A DNA stretch of 64,000 nt from Aegilops tauschii subsp. strangulata (GCF_002575655.3 NC_053037.3:443951793-444015792), one strand, 5' to 3'. Counted from the first letter of the stretch, positions 10,079-23,408 are shown. Numbers and translations are program-made. The notes: generated by a model from the sequence alone, not told the origin.

Positions 10079-13000
10079 TGTAACGCCCACGATGCGGCTA
10101 TATCTCCCACGTGTCGAGGCACGACTTAGAGGCATAACCGCATTGTGGTTTTTCGCAAGAAGGGTCATCTTCACACAATCCCATGTAATGAACAAGAATG
10201 GGATAAAGAGTTGGCTTACAATCGCCACTTCACACAATACATAAATAAATCATACATCAATCAGAGTACACACATAGATCGACTACGGTCAAAGCCAAAA
10301 GAAAAGAAGATAACCCAACTGCTAGATCCCTGACCATCCCAACTGGGCACCACTACTGATCAACATGAAAAGAAACATAGTAACGACCAAGGTCCTCGTC
10401 GAGCTCCCACTTGAGCTCGGTTGCGTCACCTGCACAAGTATCATCGGCACCTGCAACTGTTTGGAAGTATCTGTGAGTCACGAGGACTCGGCAATCTCAC
10501 ACCCGCGAGATCAAGACTATTTAAGCTTATAGGAAGGAAAGGGTAGTGAGGTGGAGCTGCAGCAAGCACTAGCATATATGGTGGCTAACATATGCAAATA
10601 AGAGCGAGAAGAGAAACAACGGAACGGTCGTCAACTAGTAATGATCAAGAAGTGATCCTGAACTCCTACTTACGTCAAACATAACACAAGAACCGTGTTC
10701 ACTTCCCGGACTCCGCCGAAAAGAGACCATCACGGTTACACACGCGGTTGATGCGTTTTAATTAAGTCAAGTATCAAGTACTCTACAACCGGACATTAAC
10801 AAATTTCCATCTGCCACATAACCGCGGGCACGGCTCTCGAAAGTTTATACCCTGCAGGGGTGTCCCAACTTAGCCCATTATAAGCTCTCACGGTCAACGA
10901 AGGATATTCCTTCTCCCGGGAAGACCCGATCAGTCTCAGAATCCCGGTTTACAAGACATTTCGACAATGGTAAAACAAGACCAGCAAAGCCGCCCGATGT
11001 GCCGACAAATCCCGATAGGAGCTGCACATATCTCGTTCTCAGGGCAACACCGGATGAGACTAGCTACGAGTAAAACCAGCCCTCAAGTTTCCCCAAGGTG
11101 GCCCCGCAGGCAGCTCGGTTCGGACCAACACTCGAAGGAGCACTGGCCTGGGGGGGGTCTAAAATAAAGATGACCCTTGAGTCTGCAGAACCCAAGGGAA
11201 AAGGGGATAGGTGGTAGAAAATGGTAAAACCAAGGTTGGGCCTTGCTGGAGGAGTTTTATTCAAAGCGAACTGTCAAGGGGGTCCCATAAATCACCCAAC
11301 CGCGTAAGGAACGCAAAATCAAGGAACATAACACCGGTATGACGGAAACTAGGGCGGCAAGAGTGGAACAAAACACCAGGCATAAGGCCGAGCCTTCCAC
11401 CCTTTACCAAGTATATAGATGCATTAATTAAATAAGAGATATTGTGATATCCCAACATAATCATGTTCCAACATGGAGCAATCTTCAACTTCACCTACAA
11501 CTAGCAACGCTATAAGAGGGGCTGAGGAAAAGCGGTAACATAGCCAAACAACGGTTTGCTAGGAAGGGTGACAAAGGTTAGAGGTTCATGGCAATTTGGG
11601 ATGCTTGATAAGCAAGTGGTAGGTAGCGCGGCAAAGCAATAGAGCGAACAACTAGCAAGCAAAGATAGAAGTGATTTCGAGGGTATGGTCATCTTGCCTG
11701 AAATCCCGCTAGGAAGAAGAACGAGTCCATGAAGAAGACAAACGGATGTAGTCGAACGAATCCTCACAACTCCGGAACAAAACTGAAGCTAACGAGAGAA
11801 GCAAACCGTAAAGAAGCAAACAACATAGTAAACAACCATCACATACACATGGCACGATGCACAACCAAGTATGATGCATGTCCGGTTTAATGAGGCATGG
11901 CATGGCAAAGTGCATAAACAATACTACAAATTAAATGGAGCTCAATATGCAACGAGTTGCATATTGACGAAACACCACATTCAAATTATTTAGTTCGCTC
12001 TTGTTTATGTACCCAACAATATTAAATGTTGATTAACATGGCAAGAGGTGAGGCATATGAAAACTACCTATCTAGGCAAATTTAAATGAGGCCGGAACAA
12101 CAAACAACAATTCCGGAAAATCCCCATATGCATATTTTAGATTTGCTACTGTTCTGCCATAAACACAATTTTAATGTTGTTAAACAGCAAAATAAAATGC
12201 ACCAAGTTAATCTATGCATTTTTCTACCCCATTTACATATATAATTTATTAAAATCCGAGTTACGGTTAAATAGTTATGAAATAAATCATTTTAGCATGG
12301 CATTTAAGCAAATTAAATCAAACAGCACATTTAAACATTTTAAACATGGATGAAAGTGACATATTATGAAACTAGATAAAATTCTAAGCATTTTACATGT
12401 ATAGATCATTATAATCCGATGCATGGTTTGTGAGACATTAAATGCATGAAGTGCAAGGGGTTTTCTGTAAACCTGGCAGTCTCTGGATAGTTAGGCAATT
12501 CGCAGAACTAGGAAAAAACATATACGGGCCGAATCTGCTAGCCCAACAGTGCACAGTGGCTGGGGGTTTCTCACCACGGGCCATGGCCCAGATCGGTGGA
12601 GGAGGCAGGCCGAAGCGGGCGCTAGGCCTGGGCGCGGTCAACGCACGCAGGCGACGCGCGGTCGTGGCTCGAAGCGGGGTGTCGACCTCCTGCTTGAAGC
12701 AAAAGCAGAGGAGGAGGCGGCCGGACTTGCACGGCGGCCTGGAGGAGCTTGGGGAGCGGTGGTGGCGAACTTGGCGACCGGGATGGCGCGGATGCAGCGG
12801 ATCCGAGCGGACCTAGGCGTCGGGAGCCCATCTCCGGCGATGGTGCCGGCAGTTGGTGCTCCTAGTCAGAGAGAAAATGAGAGGCATGAGAGGCAGAGGG
12901 AAGGCGAGCAGGAGAAGGACGGGAGGAGGAGACACGGCGACCTGTGGTGCTCCGGCGTCGCGCTCGCCGGCGCGGCGGAGGAGGCCAGGACGGCGAGGTC

Positions 13001-14018
13001 GTCGGGACCCTGGACGGCGTTGGCTTGAGGAGCTCGGATGGCGGCGTCCACAGCGGTGAACAGAGGAGGCTTGGACGAGTGGGGCGACGATGGAGCGCGA
13101 GACGAAGACGAGCAGGGGCGATGTAGCCCTGCGGCAGGGGAAGCAGAAGGAGGCGCCATGGACGAGCTCCTGCTCATTCCGGCGGATAGCAGGCGAGGAA
13201 CTCGGGCGTCTCGACACAGACGGACTACAGGCGCGTGGGGACGAGGCAGAGGAGGCTGGGTTCGCTGCAGGCGACGGCGCCGTGAAGGCAGGAGCAAACG
13301 GGAGGAGCTCGGGCAGCTGGCTGGAGCCTCGGTGGACTTGGGCGGCGACGATGGAGGCGCTACTCGGGGACGAACGAGCAGGGGAGGGGAAAACTAGGAG
13401 GAGAGGAGGCTGGCTGGCTGTGGTTGGTGGATCGGGAGGAGATGGATCCAAGGAAGAGGATCGGTGGTGACTGGTTGGCTCGATGGATCCCGAGGGGGAT
13501 TTGGTAGAGAGTGGCGGCGGGCAGGAGGATGGATGGGACATCTCCCTAGAAGTTAGGGTTTGTCCATATTTAGATTTGGGGTCTTTATATAGGGAAAGAA
13601 AGGGGTATTTTGGATCATCTGATTAAAATCGGACGGCTGAGAAAATATAGTTTAGGAAGTCCAATGAAGAAAACGGTGATGTTTTATAGATGTTTGGGGA
13701 TGATCCGAATCCAACGGTAACAACAAACCGGGTCGGGTACGGGACAACTTTCGGACGCGCGGGAGAGGATCGCGGGCTGACGAGAGAGGTTAGTTGGTTT
13801 GACAAGAGGGAACCGAAAACACGGTTGGTCTCGGAACGGTCAACGAAGACAAAGGGGGAACGCGGCAACTACGAACGAATGCAAGTTTTAAAAACAATGA
13901 CGACAACGAGTGCCGATGCAATGTGGATGATGCGATGATGAATGCAACAAACAATAAAACACACGACGGTCACGCAAAACATGGCAGGCGTCTGGAGCGT
14001 CGGTCTCGGAGCGTTACA
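10079..14018 (-). mobile_element. Solo LTR of a Tekay-type gypsy family
   Basis: The block starts TGTAACGCCCACGATGCGG and ends GGAGCGTTACA, with perfect ATCAT duplications at 10074-10078 and 14019-14023. It is 3940 bp long with no internal domain. Its first 1.6 kb (to about 11700) is the reverse complement of the 3' part of the LTRs of the full element at 43435-57322, including the C-run near 11150. The GC-rich central block at 12540-13540 differs from theirs, so it is a related subfamily. A TATATAAAG box lies on the minus strand at 13583-13591. It is inserted in the RT of the Athila-type host. Reading frames in the GC-rich part are not credible genes. Confidence 0.9.
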
Positions 14019-14695
14019 ATCATCATCAAAAACAAATGGAACATCCTTTTGTAAAAGATTTGTAAGAGGCCTAGAAATTTTAGAGAAGGCTTTAATAAAT
14101 CTCTTACAAAAACCAGCATGACCGAGGAAACTACGAATAACTTTAATATCTGTAGGACATGGCATTTTCTCAATTGCATCAACTTTAGCTTTATCCACCT
14201 CAATACCTCGTTCAAAAATTTTATGCCCCAAGACAATACCTTCATTAACCATAAAGTGGCACTTCTCCCAATTCAAGACAAGATTAGTTTGCTCACATCT
14301 CTGCAAAACTCGATCAAGGTTGCTCAAATAATCATCAAAAGAAGTTCCATAAATAGAAAAATCATCCATGAAAACCTCAACAATCTTTTCACAAAATTCA
14401 TAGAATATAGCAGTCATACATCTTTGAAAGGTAGCAGGTGCATTGCATAAACCAAAAGGCATACGTCTATAAGCATAAGTTCCAAAAGGGCAAGTAAATG
14501 TGGTTTTCTCTTGTTCAGGTTGTGAAACAGGTATTTCAGAAAGACCAGAATATCCATCCAGAAAACAAAAGTGTGTGTGCTTAGATAATCTTTCCAACAT
14601 TTAATCGATAAAAGGCAAAGGGTAATGATCATTTCTAGTTTCTTTATTTAATTTTCTAAACTCAATTACCATTCTATAGCCAGTACAAATTCTTT
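14019..14695 (-). pseudogene. Reverse transcriptase segment of Athila-type pol
   Basis: On the minus strand the sequence reads THFCFLDGYSG, then TTFTCPFGTYAYRRMPFGLC, then the RT active site FMDDFSIYG, then IVLGHKI and VIRSFLGHAGF. This covers RT motifs 3 to 7. The frame is open from 14600 down to the solo LTR junction at 14018, where it is cut. On the other side it continues at 32677, beyond the LINE insertion. The active-site Asp pair is present. It belongs to the same polyprotein as 8205-10078. Confidence 0.9.
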
Positions 14696-14957
14696 TTTTT
14701 TTGACTGGTAACTGTAGGGGAAACCCCCACAGCATATCAAAACTTTATTGAGAAAATATATACAGTACAGGTATAAAACAATGGGAGATTACAAGAGATA
14801 ATCAAAGAATCTAGGGGAAGAAGTAGAAAAACAGGGTAGAAGGTACATATAAAAGTCCTCAAGGTGGCAGGAATGAAATCCAGCGTAGAAGATCATCTTT
14901 GTAGGCAGCTTTCACTCTATATTGCATTAAGCTGATGTCATGTATAAAAGCAGACCT

Positions 14958-16911
14958 CTACTTATTAAATCTAGCCCTCTCATGCCTGAAGACCTTAGCA
15001 TTCCTGATGATCCAGATATTCCAGCAAGCAATGAACACCACTTCAGTGAAGAAGGGCTTCCTAAAACTCCTTCTAGCATTAAGGACCAAATGAGCCATGG
15101 AGACACCAGAAGACCAATCAATTTGCAGATAGTTCCAAATTCTGACACTAAAGTTGCAATTGAAAAACAAATGGTCTCTTGTCTCCCTAGTCTGCAAAGG
15201 GCACAGGACACAGCTCACTCCATCCTCCAAGTGCCAATGCCTCCTCTCCACCATGTCCTTGGTGTTCAACCTGTCCATAATAAGCATCCAAGCAAAAACT
15301 TTGATTTTCATTGTACAAGAGGACTTCCAGATCCAAGCTGTCAAAGGGTTGAAAGATGCAGAGACAAAAGTATGTGTGTAAAACAGCTTTGGTGAGTATC
15401 CCTTGGCAGTTCCCTTCCAAAACCAAATATCCTTGGACCCAGGTGCTCTAATGAGGCCACCCAACATAGACTGAAGAATAGCCAGTTCATCAAAAGCCTG
15501 GCTGGACAAAGGAAGGTGGAAATGCTGGAAAATGTCCTGGGAGCCCAAGAATTCCATAGCAGTAACCCAGGGGTCCTTGACATAAGAGTAAAGCCTGGGA
15601 AATCTGAGCTGAAGGCTAGACACCTGACCATCAAACTGCAAGTTATCTGACCACATGAGGGCAGTGTTCCCTGCATAAATCTGAACCCAAGCACACTCCC
15701 TAAAATGATGCATGACCTTGCAAATATCCTTCCACCAGAATGATCCACAATCAGAAGTTCCCTGACGGACCCTATTATGGTAGTAAGTATCCCAAATTAA
15801 AGAAACCCAAGGAAGATCCTTTCTATTAAGGAAATTATTGGCATGTTTGATCAAAAGTGCAACATTTTGGGAACCAAGGTTGAGGATGCCAAGACCTCCC
15901 CTGTTTTTTGGCCTGCAAATAAGGTCCCAAGCAGCTAGGGAGGGTGCAGGCTAACCCCTATTCCTCCTCCAGAGACATTGCCTCTGGATTCTTTCCAATT
16001 GTTTAAGGATTCCAGCTAGGACAGCCAAACTGCACAAGAAGAAGATGGGCATAGATGACAAAGCAGAATTAAGGAACTGCAGCCTTTCCCCCTGATTCAG
16101 AAAAGATGAACTAGCTGTCATTCTCCTCTCCATGCAATCAACCAGGGGCATAAAATCCAGCATTTTAGGCCTTGTAGTTCCCACTGGCAACCCAAGGTAG
16201 GTAAAAGGCATTTTCCCAATCTGGCATCCAAAAGCAGAATCTAATTCATCCATGACAGCAGTGTCCACATTGATGGGAATAATAAAGGATTTATGATAGT
16301 TCACATCCAGACCAGTGGACTCAGAGAAGATCTTGAGCATATCCTTTAGAGCTAAAAGCTGATCCTTGTCAGCAGGCAAGATAATAAGGGTATCATCCGC
16401 ATACTGAACTACAGGGTAATCCTGATCATGGCAAGGAATAGGTAACTGGAGAATGCCCCTTCTGAACATGTCATTAATTACAGTCTGCAGAAGATCAGCA
16501 GCTAGGACAAACAAGAGAGGAGAGACTGGATCACCCTGTCTGACACCCTTTTTGCACCTGAACTTCCTACCAGGGACACCATTAAGCAGAACAGAGGAGG
16601 TACCTGTGGAGAGAAGCTGCTTCATCCAAAGGATCCACTACTCATTAAAGCCCTTATGTCTCAGAATTTGCACAATGGCCTGATGCTCGAGGGAGTCAAA
16701 AGCCTTTTCAAAATCCAACTTTAGAATCACAATAGGCTTCTTGGACTGATGACACTGGTGCAAATACTCAAAGGTCCACCCAATACAATCCTGAATTGTT
16801 CTACTTTTTATGAAACCATATTGGTTCTTGTGAACACACTGCATAATCACCTCTTGAAACCTATTGGCTGCCATCTTAGACAGAAACTTAAGACCCATTC
16901 CTGTTAAAGAT
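14958..16911 (-). pseudogene. LINE ORF2, RT C-terminal half and zf-RVT region
   Basis: This is the downstream half of ORF2, beyond the CACTA insertion. From 16898 it reads [17 protein letters not shown], then [16 protein letters not shown] (RT motif A). An in-frame TAG stands at 16638-16640. Then come VRQGDPVSPLLFVLAADLLQ and the catalytic YADDTLIILP, then TYLGLPVGTTRPK. A second in-frame TAG at 15951-15953 follows. The last part contains the zinc-binding segment WKSSCTMKIKVFAWML and CVLCPLQTRETRDHLFFNC typical of zf-RVT. All three pieces are in one frame, so two stops are the only breaks here. It would drive target-primed reverse transcription if intact. Confidence 0.88.
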
Positions 16912-16929
16912 ATACACTACTGGAATCAG

Positions 16930-17245
16930 CTAATTTGCCATCTGCCAGCTCTTTGCCGTCTGCTAGCTGACGACAAAGCAGCTCTTTGCCATCAGCTACG
17001 CATAAGCAGACGGCAAAGAAAAGGCTGACGGCAAAGAAGCTCTTTGCCATTTGCCAGCTCTTTGCCGTCTGCCAGCTGACGGCAAAGAATCTTTGCTGTC
17101 CGCTGGCGGACGGCAAAGAGTGTGGTGGCCCCCACCCCCCGCTCATTTGAAAAAATGTTAACGGCCCACCTCTTTGCCGTCCGCTAGCAGACGGCAAAGA
17201 GGCAAAAAGGCGGACGGCAAAGGCTGGCGGACGGCAAAGAGGGCA
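16930..17245. repeat. CACTA left subterminal inverted repeats
   Basis: Copies of CTTTGCCGTC(T/C)GC and its complement GACGGCAAAG are packed through this region, many as back-to-back palindromes around AGCTGACGGC or AGCTGGCAG. In En/Spm elements such subterminal repeats are the binding sites of the TnpA protein and are needed for transposition. Confidence 0.85.
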
Positions 17246-17257
17246 CTTGACTAACGG

Positions 17258-17700
17258 CAAGTGCCCCCCCCCCCCCCGCCCGTTACTCACTTCGTCCTCG
17301 CGCGCCCTTCTCCTCCGACCCCGCCGCCACAGCCGCCGCCCGCCGCCCCCGTCGCCCCCCGCCGCCCCGTCGGCCCGCCGCCCCGGCTCCCCGCCACCCC
17401 ACCGCCCCGTCGCCCCCCGCCCCGGCCCCCCGCCGCCCCGCGCCCCATCGCCGACCCGGCCCACCGCCGCCCCGGCCCCCGCCGCCTCCTCCACCGCCCC
17501 GCCCCGGCCCCCCGCGGCCCGGCCCCCCCGCCGCCCCGCCTCCTCCACCGCCCCGCCCCGGCCCCCCGCCGGCCGGGCCCCCCGCCGGCCGGGCCCCCGC
17601 CGCCCCGGCCCCCCGTCGCCGGCCCCTCCCCGACCCGTCAGCGCCCCCCACAGTGAGCCCCTCCCATTTTTTTTCTATTTTTTTGTTTTTTTCTGTTTAG
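17258..17700. repeat. C-rich low-complexity block
   Basis: A run of CCCCCGCCG and GGCCCCCCGCC repeats makes this block extremely C-rich on the plus strand. The long proline- or glycine-rich frames over it are compositional artefacts. An AT-rich stretch full of TTTAGTTTAGG repeats follows to about 17815. Confidence 0.8.
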
Positions 17701-17817
17701 ATAAGGTTTTTTAGTTTATGTTTTTTCAGTTTAGAATTAATTAGTTTAGGTTATTTAGTTTAATTAGTTTAAATAGTTTAGTTTTAATTAGTTTAGGTTT
17801 TTAGTTTAGGTTAAGTA

Positions 17818-18292
17818 GAAGGGGGAAGAAGAAGAAGAAGAAGAAGAAGAAGAAGAAGAAGAAGAGGAGGAGGAGGAGGAGGAGAAAGAAGAAGAAGAAG
17901 AAGAAGAAGAAGAAGAAGAAGAAGAAGAAGAAGAAGAAGAAGAAGAAGAGGAGGAGGAGGAGGAGGAGGAGGAGGAGGAGGAGGAGGAGGAGAAAGAAGA
18001 AGAAGAAGAAGAAGAAGAAGAAGAAGAAGAAGAAGAAGAAGAAGAAGAAGAAGAAGAAGAAGAAGAAGAAGAAGAAGAAGAAGAAGAAGAAGAAGAAGAA
18101 GAGGAGGAGGAGGAGGAGGAGGAGAAGAAGAGGAGGAGGAGGAGGAGGAGGAGGAGGAGGAGAAGAAGAGGAGGAGGAGGAGGAGGGGGAGGAGAAAGAA
18201 GAAGAACAAGAAGAAGAAGAAGAAGAAGAAGAGGAGGAGGAGGAGGAGGAGGAGGAGGAGGAGGAGAAAGAAGAAGAAGAAGAAGACGGGGG
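17818..18292. repeat. (GAA)n/(GAG)n microsatellite
   Basis: About 475 bp of almost uninterrupted AAG and AGG triplets in alternating blocks. On the minus strand it opens long frames of Phe, Leu, Ser or Pro that are not genes. Confidence 0.95.
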
Positions 18293-18344
18293 ATGAGAAG
18301 AAGTAGAAGAATGAGAAGAAGTAGAAGTAGTAGAAGAATGAGAA

Positions 18345-18815
18345 GACCCCCTGACCCCCTGACCCCCCAACCCCGACACCACACCCCGACACCCGACCCC
18401 GACTCCACCCCGACACCCGACCCCCTAACCCCTGACCCCGACACGACACCCCGACCCCCCGACCCCCTAACCCCCTGACCCCGACACGACAGCCCGACCC
18501 CCCGACCCCGAAACAGCACCCCGACCCCGACACGGCACCCCGACACCGACACGGCACCCCGACACCGACACGACACCCCGACCCCCGACACGACACCCCC
18601 GACACCCCGACCCCGAGACCCCGACCCCGACCCCGACCCCGAGACCCCGACCCCGACCCCGACCCCGACACCCCGACCCCGAGCTTGACCCGACACCCCG
18701 ACCCCGACACCAACACGGCACCCCGACCCCGACCCGACACCCCGACCGCGAGACCCCGACCCCGACACGGCACCCCGAGACCGACACGACACCCCGACCC
18801 CCGACACCTCCCGAA
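18345..18815. repeat. Degenerate CCCCGACAC/CCCCGACCC tandem array
   Basis: Short units of 6, 9 and 12 bases built from CCCCGA are repeated over about 470 bp, sometimes with CGGCA or CGACA inserts. The minus-strand frames here (GVGVS repeats) are artefacts of the repeat. Confidence 0.85.
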
Positions 18816-19545
18816 AAGGTGTTCTTTGGCCTTCCAGAAGCCGACGGGGTCATATATTTGTGAATTATTAGTTAGGTCATATATCTTTCGATTTTGTTAT
18901 GAAAAACATCATATATAATTGTGTTGATCGGGTAGTTTTAAATGTGCAGTTGTTTCATCGCTGCGAGGTTTGGTGTTCGACGACCTCGCCGTGCGTTTGA
19001 CGAGCTCTGCCCCTTCGTTCGTGGGTGAGCACAAATGACATGTCCTCCTCCCCCATTAATTATTTGATCTATTCCGATGAAACTTCATAGCTAGATATAT
19101 ATGTGTCTTGAATCATCAGTATGCGTAACCAATATGTGTCTCCCATTCGAAAGCGTCATAGTTATAAATATGCATGCATTTGCATATTTATAACCTTGAT
19201 TCTTTCGAATTGTCCAACACTATCCATGGACAGCCCGAGTATGTTTAGATTGGGTTCGTTTTCCCATATTCTTTGCTCCGGATCCGACGCATAAATTTCG
19301 TCAGTGCCTCCCCTGTTGTTCTCCGGGTACACATCCTCTCTGTTTATTGCAGAGACGTGTATCAGGAGAACAGCGGGGAGGTGCTGCCGAAATTTTGCGT
19401 AGGATCCGGGGCATAGCATGGGAAAATGAACCCAATCTAAACATACTCGGGTGGGATTAGGACCTATCATTACCTATTAGAGTGTAGGTTGCATGGACGT
19501 AATAAAATTGACAAAGTAGATCAACTGATGAATACATACATGGTG

Positions 19546-19584
<39 letters not shown>

Positions 19585-19609
19585 GTGTCTAGTAGCTCTG
19601 AAAGTCAAG
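18816..19609 (+). other. Upstream region of the CACTA transposase
   Basis: About 790 bp without a gene. It contains a related segment pair (19224-19290 and, inverted, 19378-19452, both around CGAGTATGTTTAGATTGGGTTCA). A TA microsatellite at 19549-19576 lies just before the transposase start. The transposase promoter is presumably here, but I cannot point to a TATA box with confidence. Confidence 0.4.
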
Positions 19610-22600
19610 ATGAGTGATCGTGCGTGGATGTACACCGGTCACACTGGTCAGAACAAATGGAGCACTGAATGGTTCACAAAAACCAAGGGGTTTGTGCGAG
19701 CCGCATTTGCAAATGGCCAGAGGAAAACCTGGTGCCCCTGTTTACGGTGCGGCAATTGGGAAAAGAGGACAGAGGCTGAAATGGGCAAACACCTGCAGAA
19801 GAGTGGTTTTACGCCCGATTATACGGTGTGGACATTTCATGGTGAGTTTGCCCAACGTGACCGAGCTGAGGTGGATCGTCGTCGCACCGACGAGCATGGT
19901 ACCGGGATGGAAAACATGGTGCAAGACTTTGATGATGCTCGGGATTCGGACGAGGAGATGGAGGAATCTGCAAAGGCCTTCAATGAAATGTTGGAGTCTT
20001 CAAAACGTCCGCTCCATGAGCACACTGAGCTTTGTCAGTTGGATGCCATCTCACAAGTAATGGCTCTGAAGGCTCAGTTCAACTTGGGCAGAGAATGGTA
20101 CGATGCAATGATGACAGTATTTGGACGCTTTCTACCCAAAGGCCATGTAATGCCTGCAAACCTGTACCAGTCGGACAAAATCCTCCGTGCACTGAAGATG
20201 CCCTATGATAAAATACAAGCCTGTGAGAAAGGATGTGTCTTGTTTAGGCTTGACTATGCGGACTTGAACTATTGTCCCATTTGCAAGTCTTCCAGGTATG
20301 TTGTGGTAGACAACGGTATGGGTGAGAAGACACAGACCAAAATCCCCGTTAGTGTTCTTCGGTATATGCCAATTGTACCAAGACTTCAACGTCTTTTCAT
20401 GGTCGAAGAGACGGCCAGACAGATGACATGGCACAAAACGGGCAAAAGAACCGAACTAGATGCAGATGGGAATCTGATGATTGTACACACATCGGATGGT
20501 GTTGCGTGGAAAAAGTTTGATGAATTACATGGTGACAAAGCGGCAGATCCGAGGCATCCTCGAGTCGGCATCAGCATGGATGGGTTCAGTGTGTTTGGTA
20601 TGACGGCAGCCCAATACAGTTGTTCGCCCGTATTTGTCTTTCCACTCAATCTCCCCCCCGGACAGATTATGCAAAGAAAGAACATTTTCCTGACGTTGAT
20701 AATTCCAGGGCCCAACTATCCGGGGAAAAATATGAATGTGTACATGCAACCGCTTAAGGACGAATTGCAAGAAGCCTGGGATAATGGGTTCAAGACATAC
20801 GATGCCTATAGCAAACGGAACTTCATAATGCGTGTCTGGTACATGTACTCGACGCATGACTTGCCGGCGTATGCGCTATTCGTTGGCTGGTGTGTGCATG
20901 GAAGGTTCCCGTGCCCCACATGCAAGGGAGCTCTTGAGTTTCGTTGGCTTCAGGCCGGTCGCAAGTTTTCTTGCTTCGACATGCATAGACAGTTCCTGAA
21001 TCCTCGCCATAAGTTCAGGAAAGACAAGAAGAACTTCATCAGAGGTAGAGTTGTCAAAAACTCTGCACCACATGCATTGACAGGCCAACAGACCCTGGAT
21101 CAGTTAAACGCTCTCGAGCCAGATCCAGAGCGTCCAGGGTACTTCAAGGGGTATAATTCTAAGCACGCCTGGACTCACAAAACATGCTTATGGGATCTGC
21201 CTTACTTCAAAGACCTCCTTTGCCCACACAACATCGACGTGATGCACACTGAGAAGAATATCGCCGAGGCACTTTTTGGTACATTGTTCGGCATAGATGG
21301 GAAGTCAAAGGATAATACTAAGGCTAGAGTCGATCTGGAGGCGCTATGTGATAGGCCGTTACAAAACATGAAAGAACCAAAAGGAAAGCAGAACTGGACG
21401 AAGCCAAAGGCATGGTTCAATCTTGGAAGGCCAGCTATGAGGGAAATTATCTTGTGGGTGAAAATGCAGTTGATGTTCCCCGATGGGTATGCAGCGAATC
21501 TACAGAGGGGAGCCAGTCTTGATAAATTGAAGATATTTGGTCTCAAGAGTCATGATTGGCACATATGGATTGAGCGGGTAATGCCGGTGATGTTGCGTGG
21601 CTTCATCCCTGAGGATGAATGGCTAGTACTGGCAGAACTCAGCTATTTCTTCCGTGTTCTTAGTGCGAAAGAACTATCGCCTGGCGTGCTAGAAGAAATG
21701 GAAGAGTTGGCGCCGGAGTTGATCTGCAAGTTAGAGAAGATCTTTCCACCGGGCTTCTTTAATCCAATGCAACATTTGATTTTGCATCTACCGACCGAGG
21801 CAAGATTGGGGGGGCCCGTGCAAAATCGTTGGTGCTACCCAACTGAGAGGATGCAGAAGACGCTTCGACAAAAATGTAAAAATAAACGTAGAATTGAAGC
21901 ATCGATGGCTGAGGCATTCATCACTGAGGAGGCGGCAAACTTCGTGACAGCACACTACGAAGCCAAAAATCGTCATTTGCATAATCCGAAGCCTCGGTAC
22001 AATGCTGACGACCCTAAAAAGGGTGGATCCAACCTCAGCCTTTTCAAAGGGAATCTCGCACCAGCCAGTGTTTCAAATCCAGTATCTTTGGATAACGAAC
22101 AATGGCGGACCATTTCGTTGTATATCTTCAACAACCTGATAGAAGTGCGGCCGTACATCGAGTAAGTTCTCGGTACATAGTTTCGCAACTTCTATTTCCT
22201 TTGAACTGCTCTTATTCCTGGATATTTCATACAGTCGATACGTCGCCTTATTCTCGTATGGAGCGGTGATCCAAAAGGATTCTGTCGAAGAGTATGAGCT
22301 TCTCGCAAAGCAAGGAGGCGGCTATCCCGGTTTCATCTCTTGGTTCAAACAAACGGTAATTTCTATTAGACTTGTAGGCTAATTTGTAGGCGGCTATCCC
22401 GGTTTCATTCGCTAATTTGTGCGTAATGCAACAATCCTTTCATATTAAACTTGTAGGCTAATTCAGAGTCTATGGACGCCGAATTGAGACAAGTGGCTAA
22501 TGGTTTTGACTATAAGGTCCGTTCATTTGACAAATACGACATCAACGGGTATCGCTTTCGTACCTATGGCAAAGAGCTATCTATGGCCGACGGAAAGTCT

Positions 22601-23272
22601 ACAAATTGTTGTGTATCTGCTATCGGCGAAGGAGGTACCGAGTATTATGGGAGATTTGAAGCAATTTATGAACTTCTATTCTATGGTGAAAACCCACCGA
22701 ATGTCGTAGTCTTCAAATGTTATTGGTTTCAGCCGAAGGAGACTAGAAGGACTCATGAACATATAGGGCTAGTTGAAATCAACCAAAGCACCCATTTAGA
22801 TGTTCCTGATGTCTATATTACGGCTCAACAGGCGACCCAAGTATTCTATCTACCGTGGGCCTGCCAAACTAATCCAAATCTAAAAGGTTGGGATGTCGTT
22901 TATGAAGTGCCGCCACGTGCTAGACTATCTCCCCCAAAGGAAGAGGATTATGAACCTCACATTAACCCAGACACATATGAAGGAGAATTCTTCCAAGAGA
23001 CACGTCTTTCCAAAAAGCGTTTCAAGAACCGCTATACTTCACCCCAAAACATTGAAGTAGACAGCGACAGTGAATCTGACATCACCCCAGAGGAGGAACA
23101 AGAAGAGCCGGAACAAGAAGAGGTTACTGCTGCGGATGACCTGTCATTGCTTGACCGATTACGTCAAGGTGGCCTTGCACATGTTGATGCCACTGAACCC
23201 TATGAGCCTGTCATTGATTATAGTGATGATGATGATTATGCATTTATTGATGATACTGATCGAGATTATTAG
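19610..23272 (+). CDS. CACTA transposase, TnpD-like, three exons
   Basis: This is the DDE-type transposase that should cut and join the element ends. I place the exons at 19610-22161, 22235-22355 and 22457-23272. Donors GTAAGT and GTAATT and acceptors ACAG and GTAG are all canonical, the phases join (2, 0), and the total is 1162 codons plus stop. The start is the ATG of MSDRAWMYTGHTG, in frame with an upstream ATG that lies outside the conserved domain. Domains in order are: a Transpos_assoc-type N-terminus (about residues 3-78, with WCPCLRCGN), the Tnp2/Transposase_21 core (CPICKSSRY near residue 225, PRVGISMDGFSVFG near 320, CPTCKG near 440, DVMHTEKN near 545), a DUF4218-type region (FNPMQHLILHLPTEA near 720), and a DUF4216-type region in exon 3 (KYDINGYRFRTYGKE). 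The acidic tail is rich in Glu and Asp. I see no break, so it may be functional. Confidence 0.88.
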
Positions 23273-23408
23273 TAGTGTCAGGTATTAAATTTTTTAATGT
23301 TGTACTTGATGATGATACACTTAAGTGATACACATATTATTATTCATGTCGGTCTTTTTTTATGTTGTACTAATTTCGTTTACTGTTTGTCATGGCAGGT
23401 GTTGAAAG

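Noticed and set aside
12442..13541. Several 120-240-codon frames on both strands
   Set aside because: They overlap one another in the GC-rich core of the solo LTR, are rich in Arg, Pro, Ser and Gly, and have no equivalent in the related full-length element.
17801..18807. Minus-strand frames of 190-330 codons made of Phe, Leu, Ser, Pro and Gly-Val runs
   Set aside because: They are direct translations of GAA/GAG triplets and CCCCGA repeats, open in all three frames at once, with no protein-like composition.
22380..22456. Repeat of GGCGGCTATCCCGGTTTCAT and CTTGTAGGCTAATT in the second TnpD intron, considered as an extra exon
   Set aside because: It duplicates the end of exon 2 and the start of exon 3 in fragmentary form. 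The exon phases already join without it.
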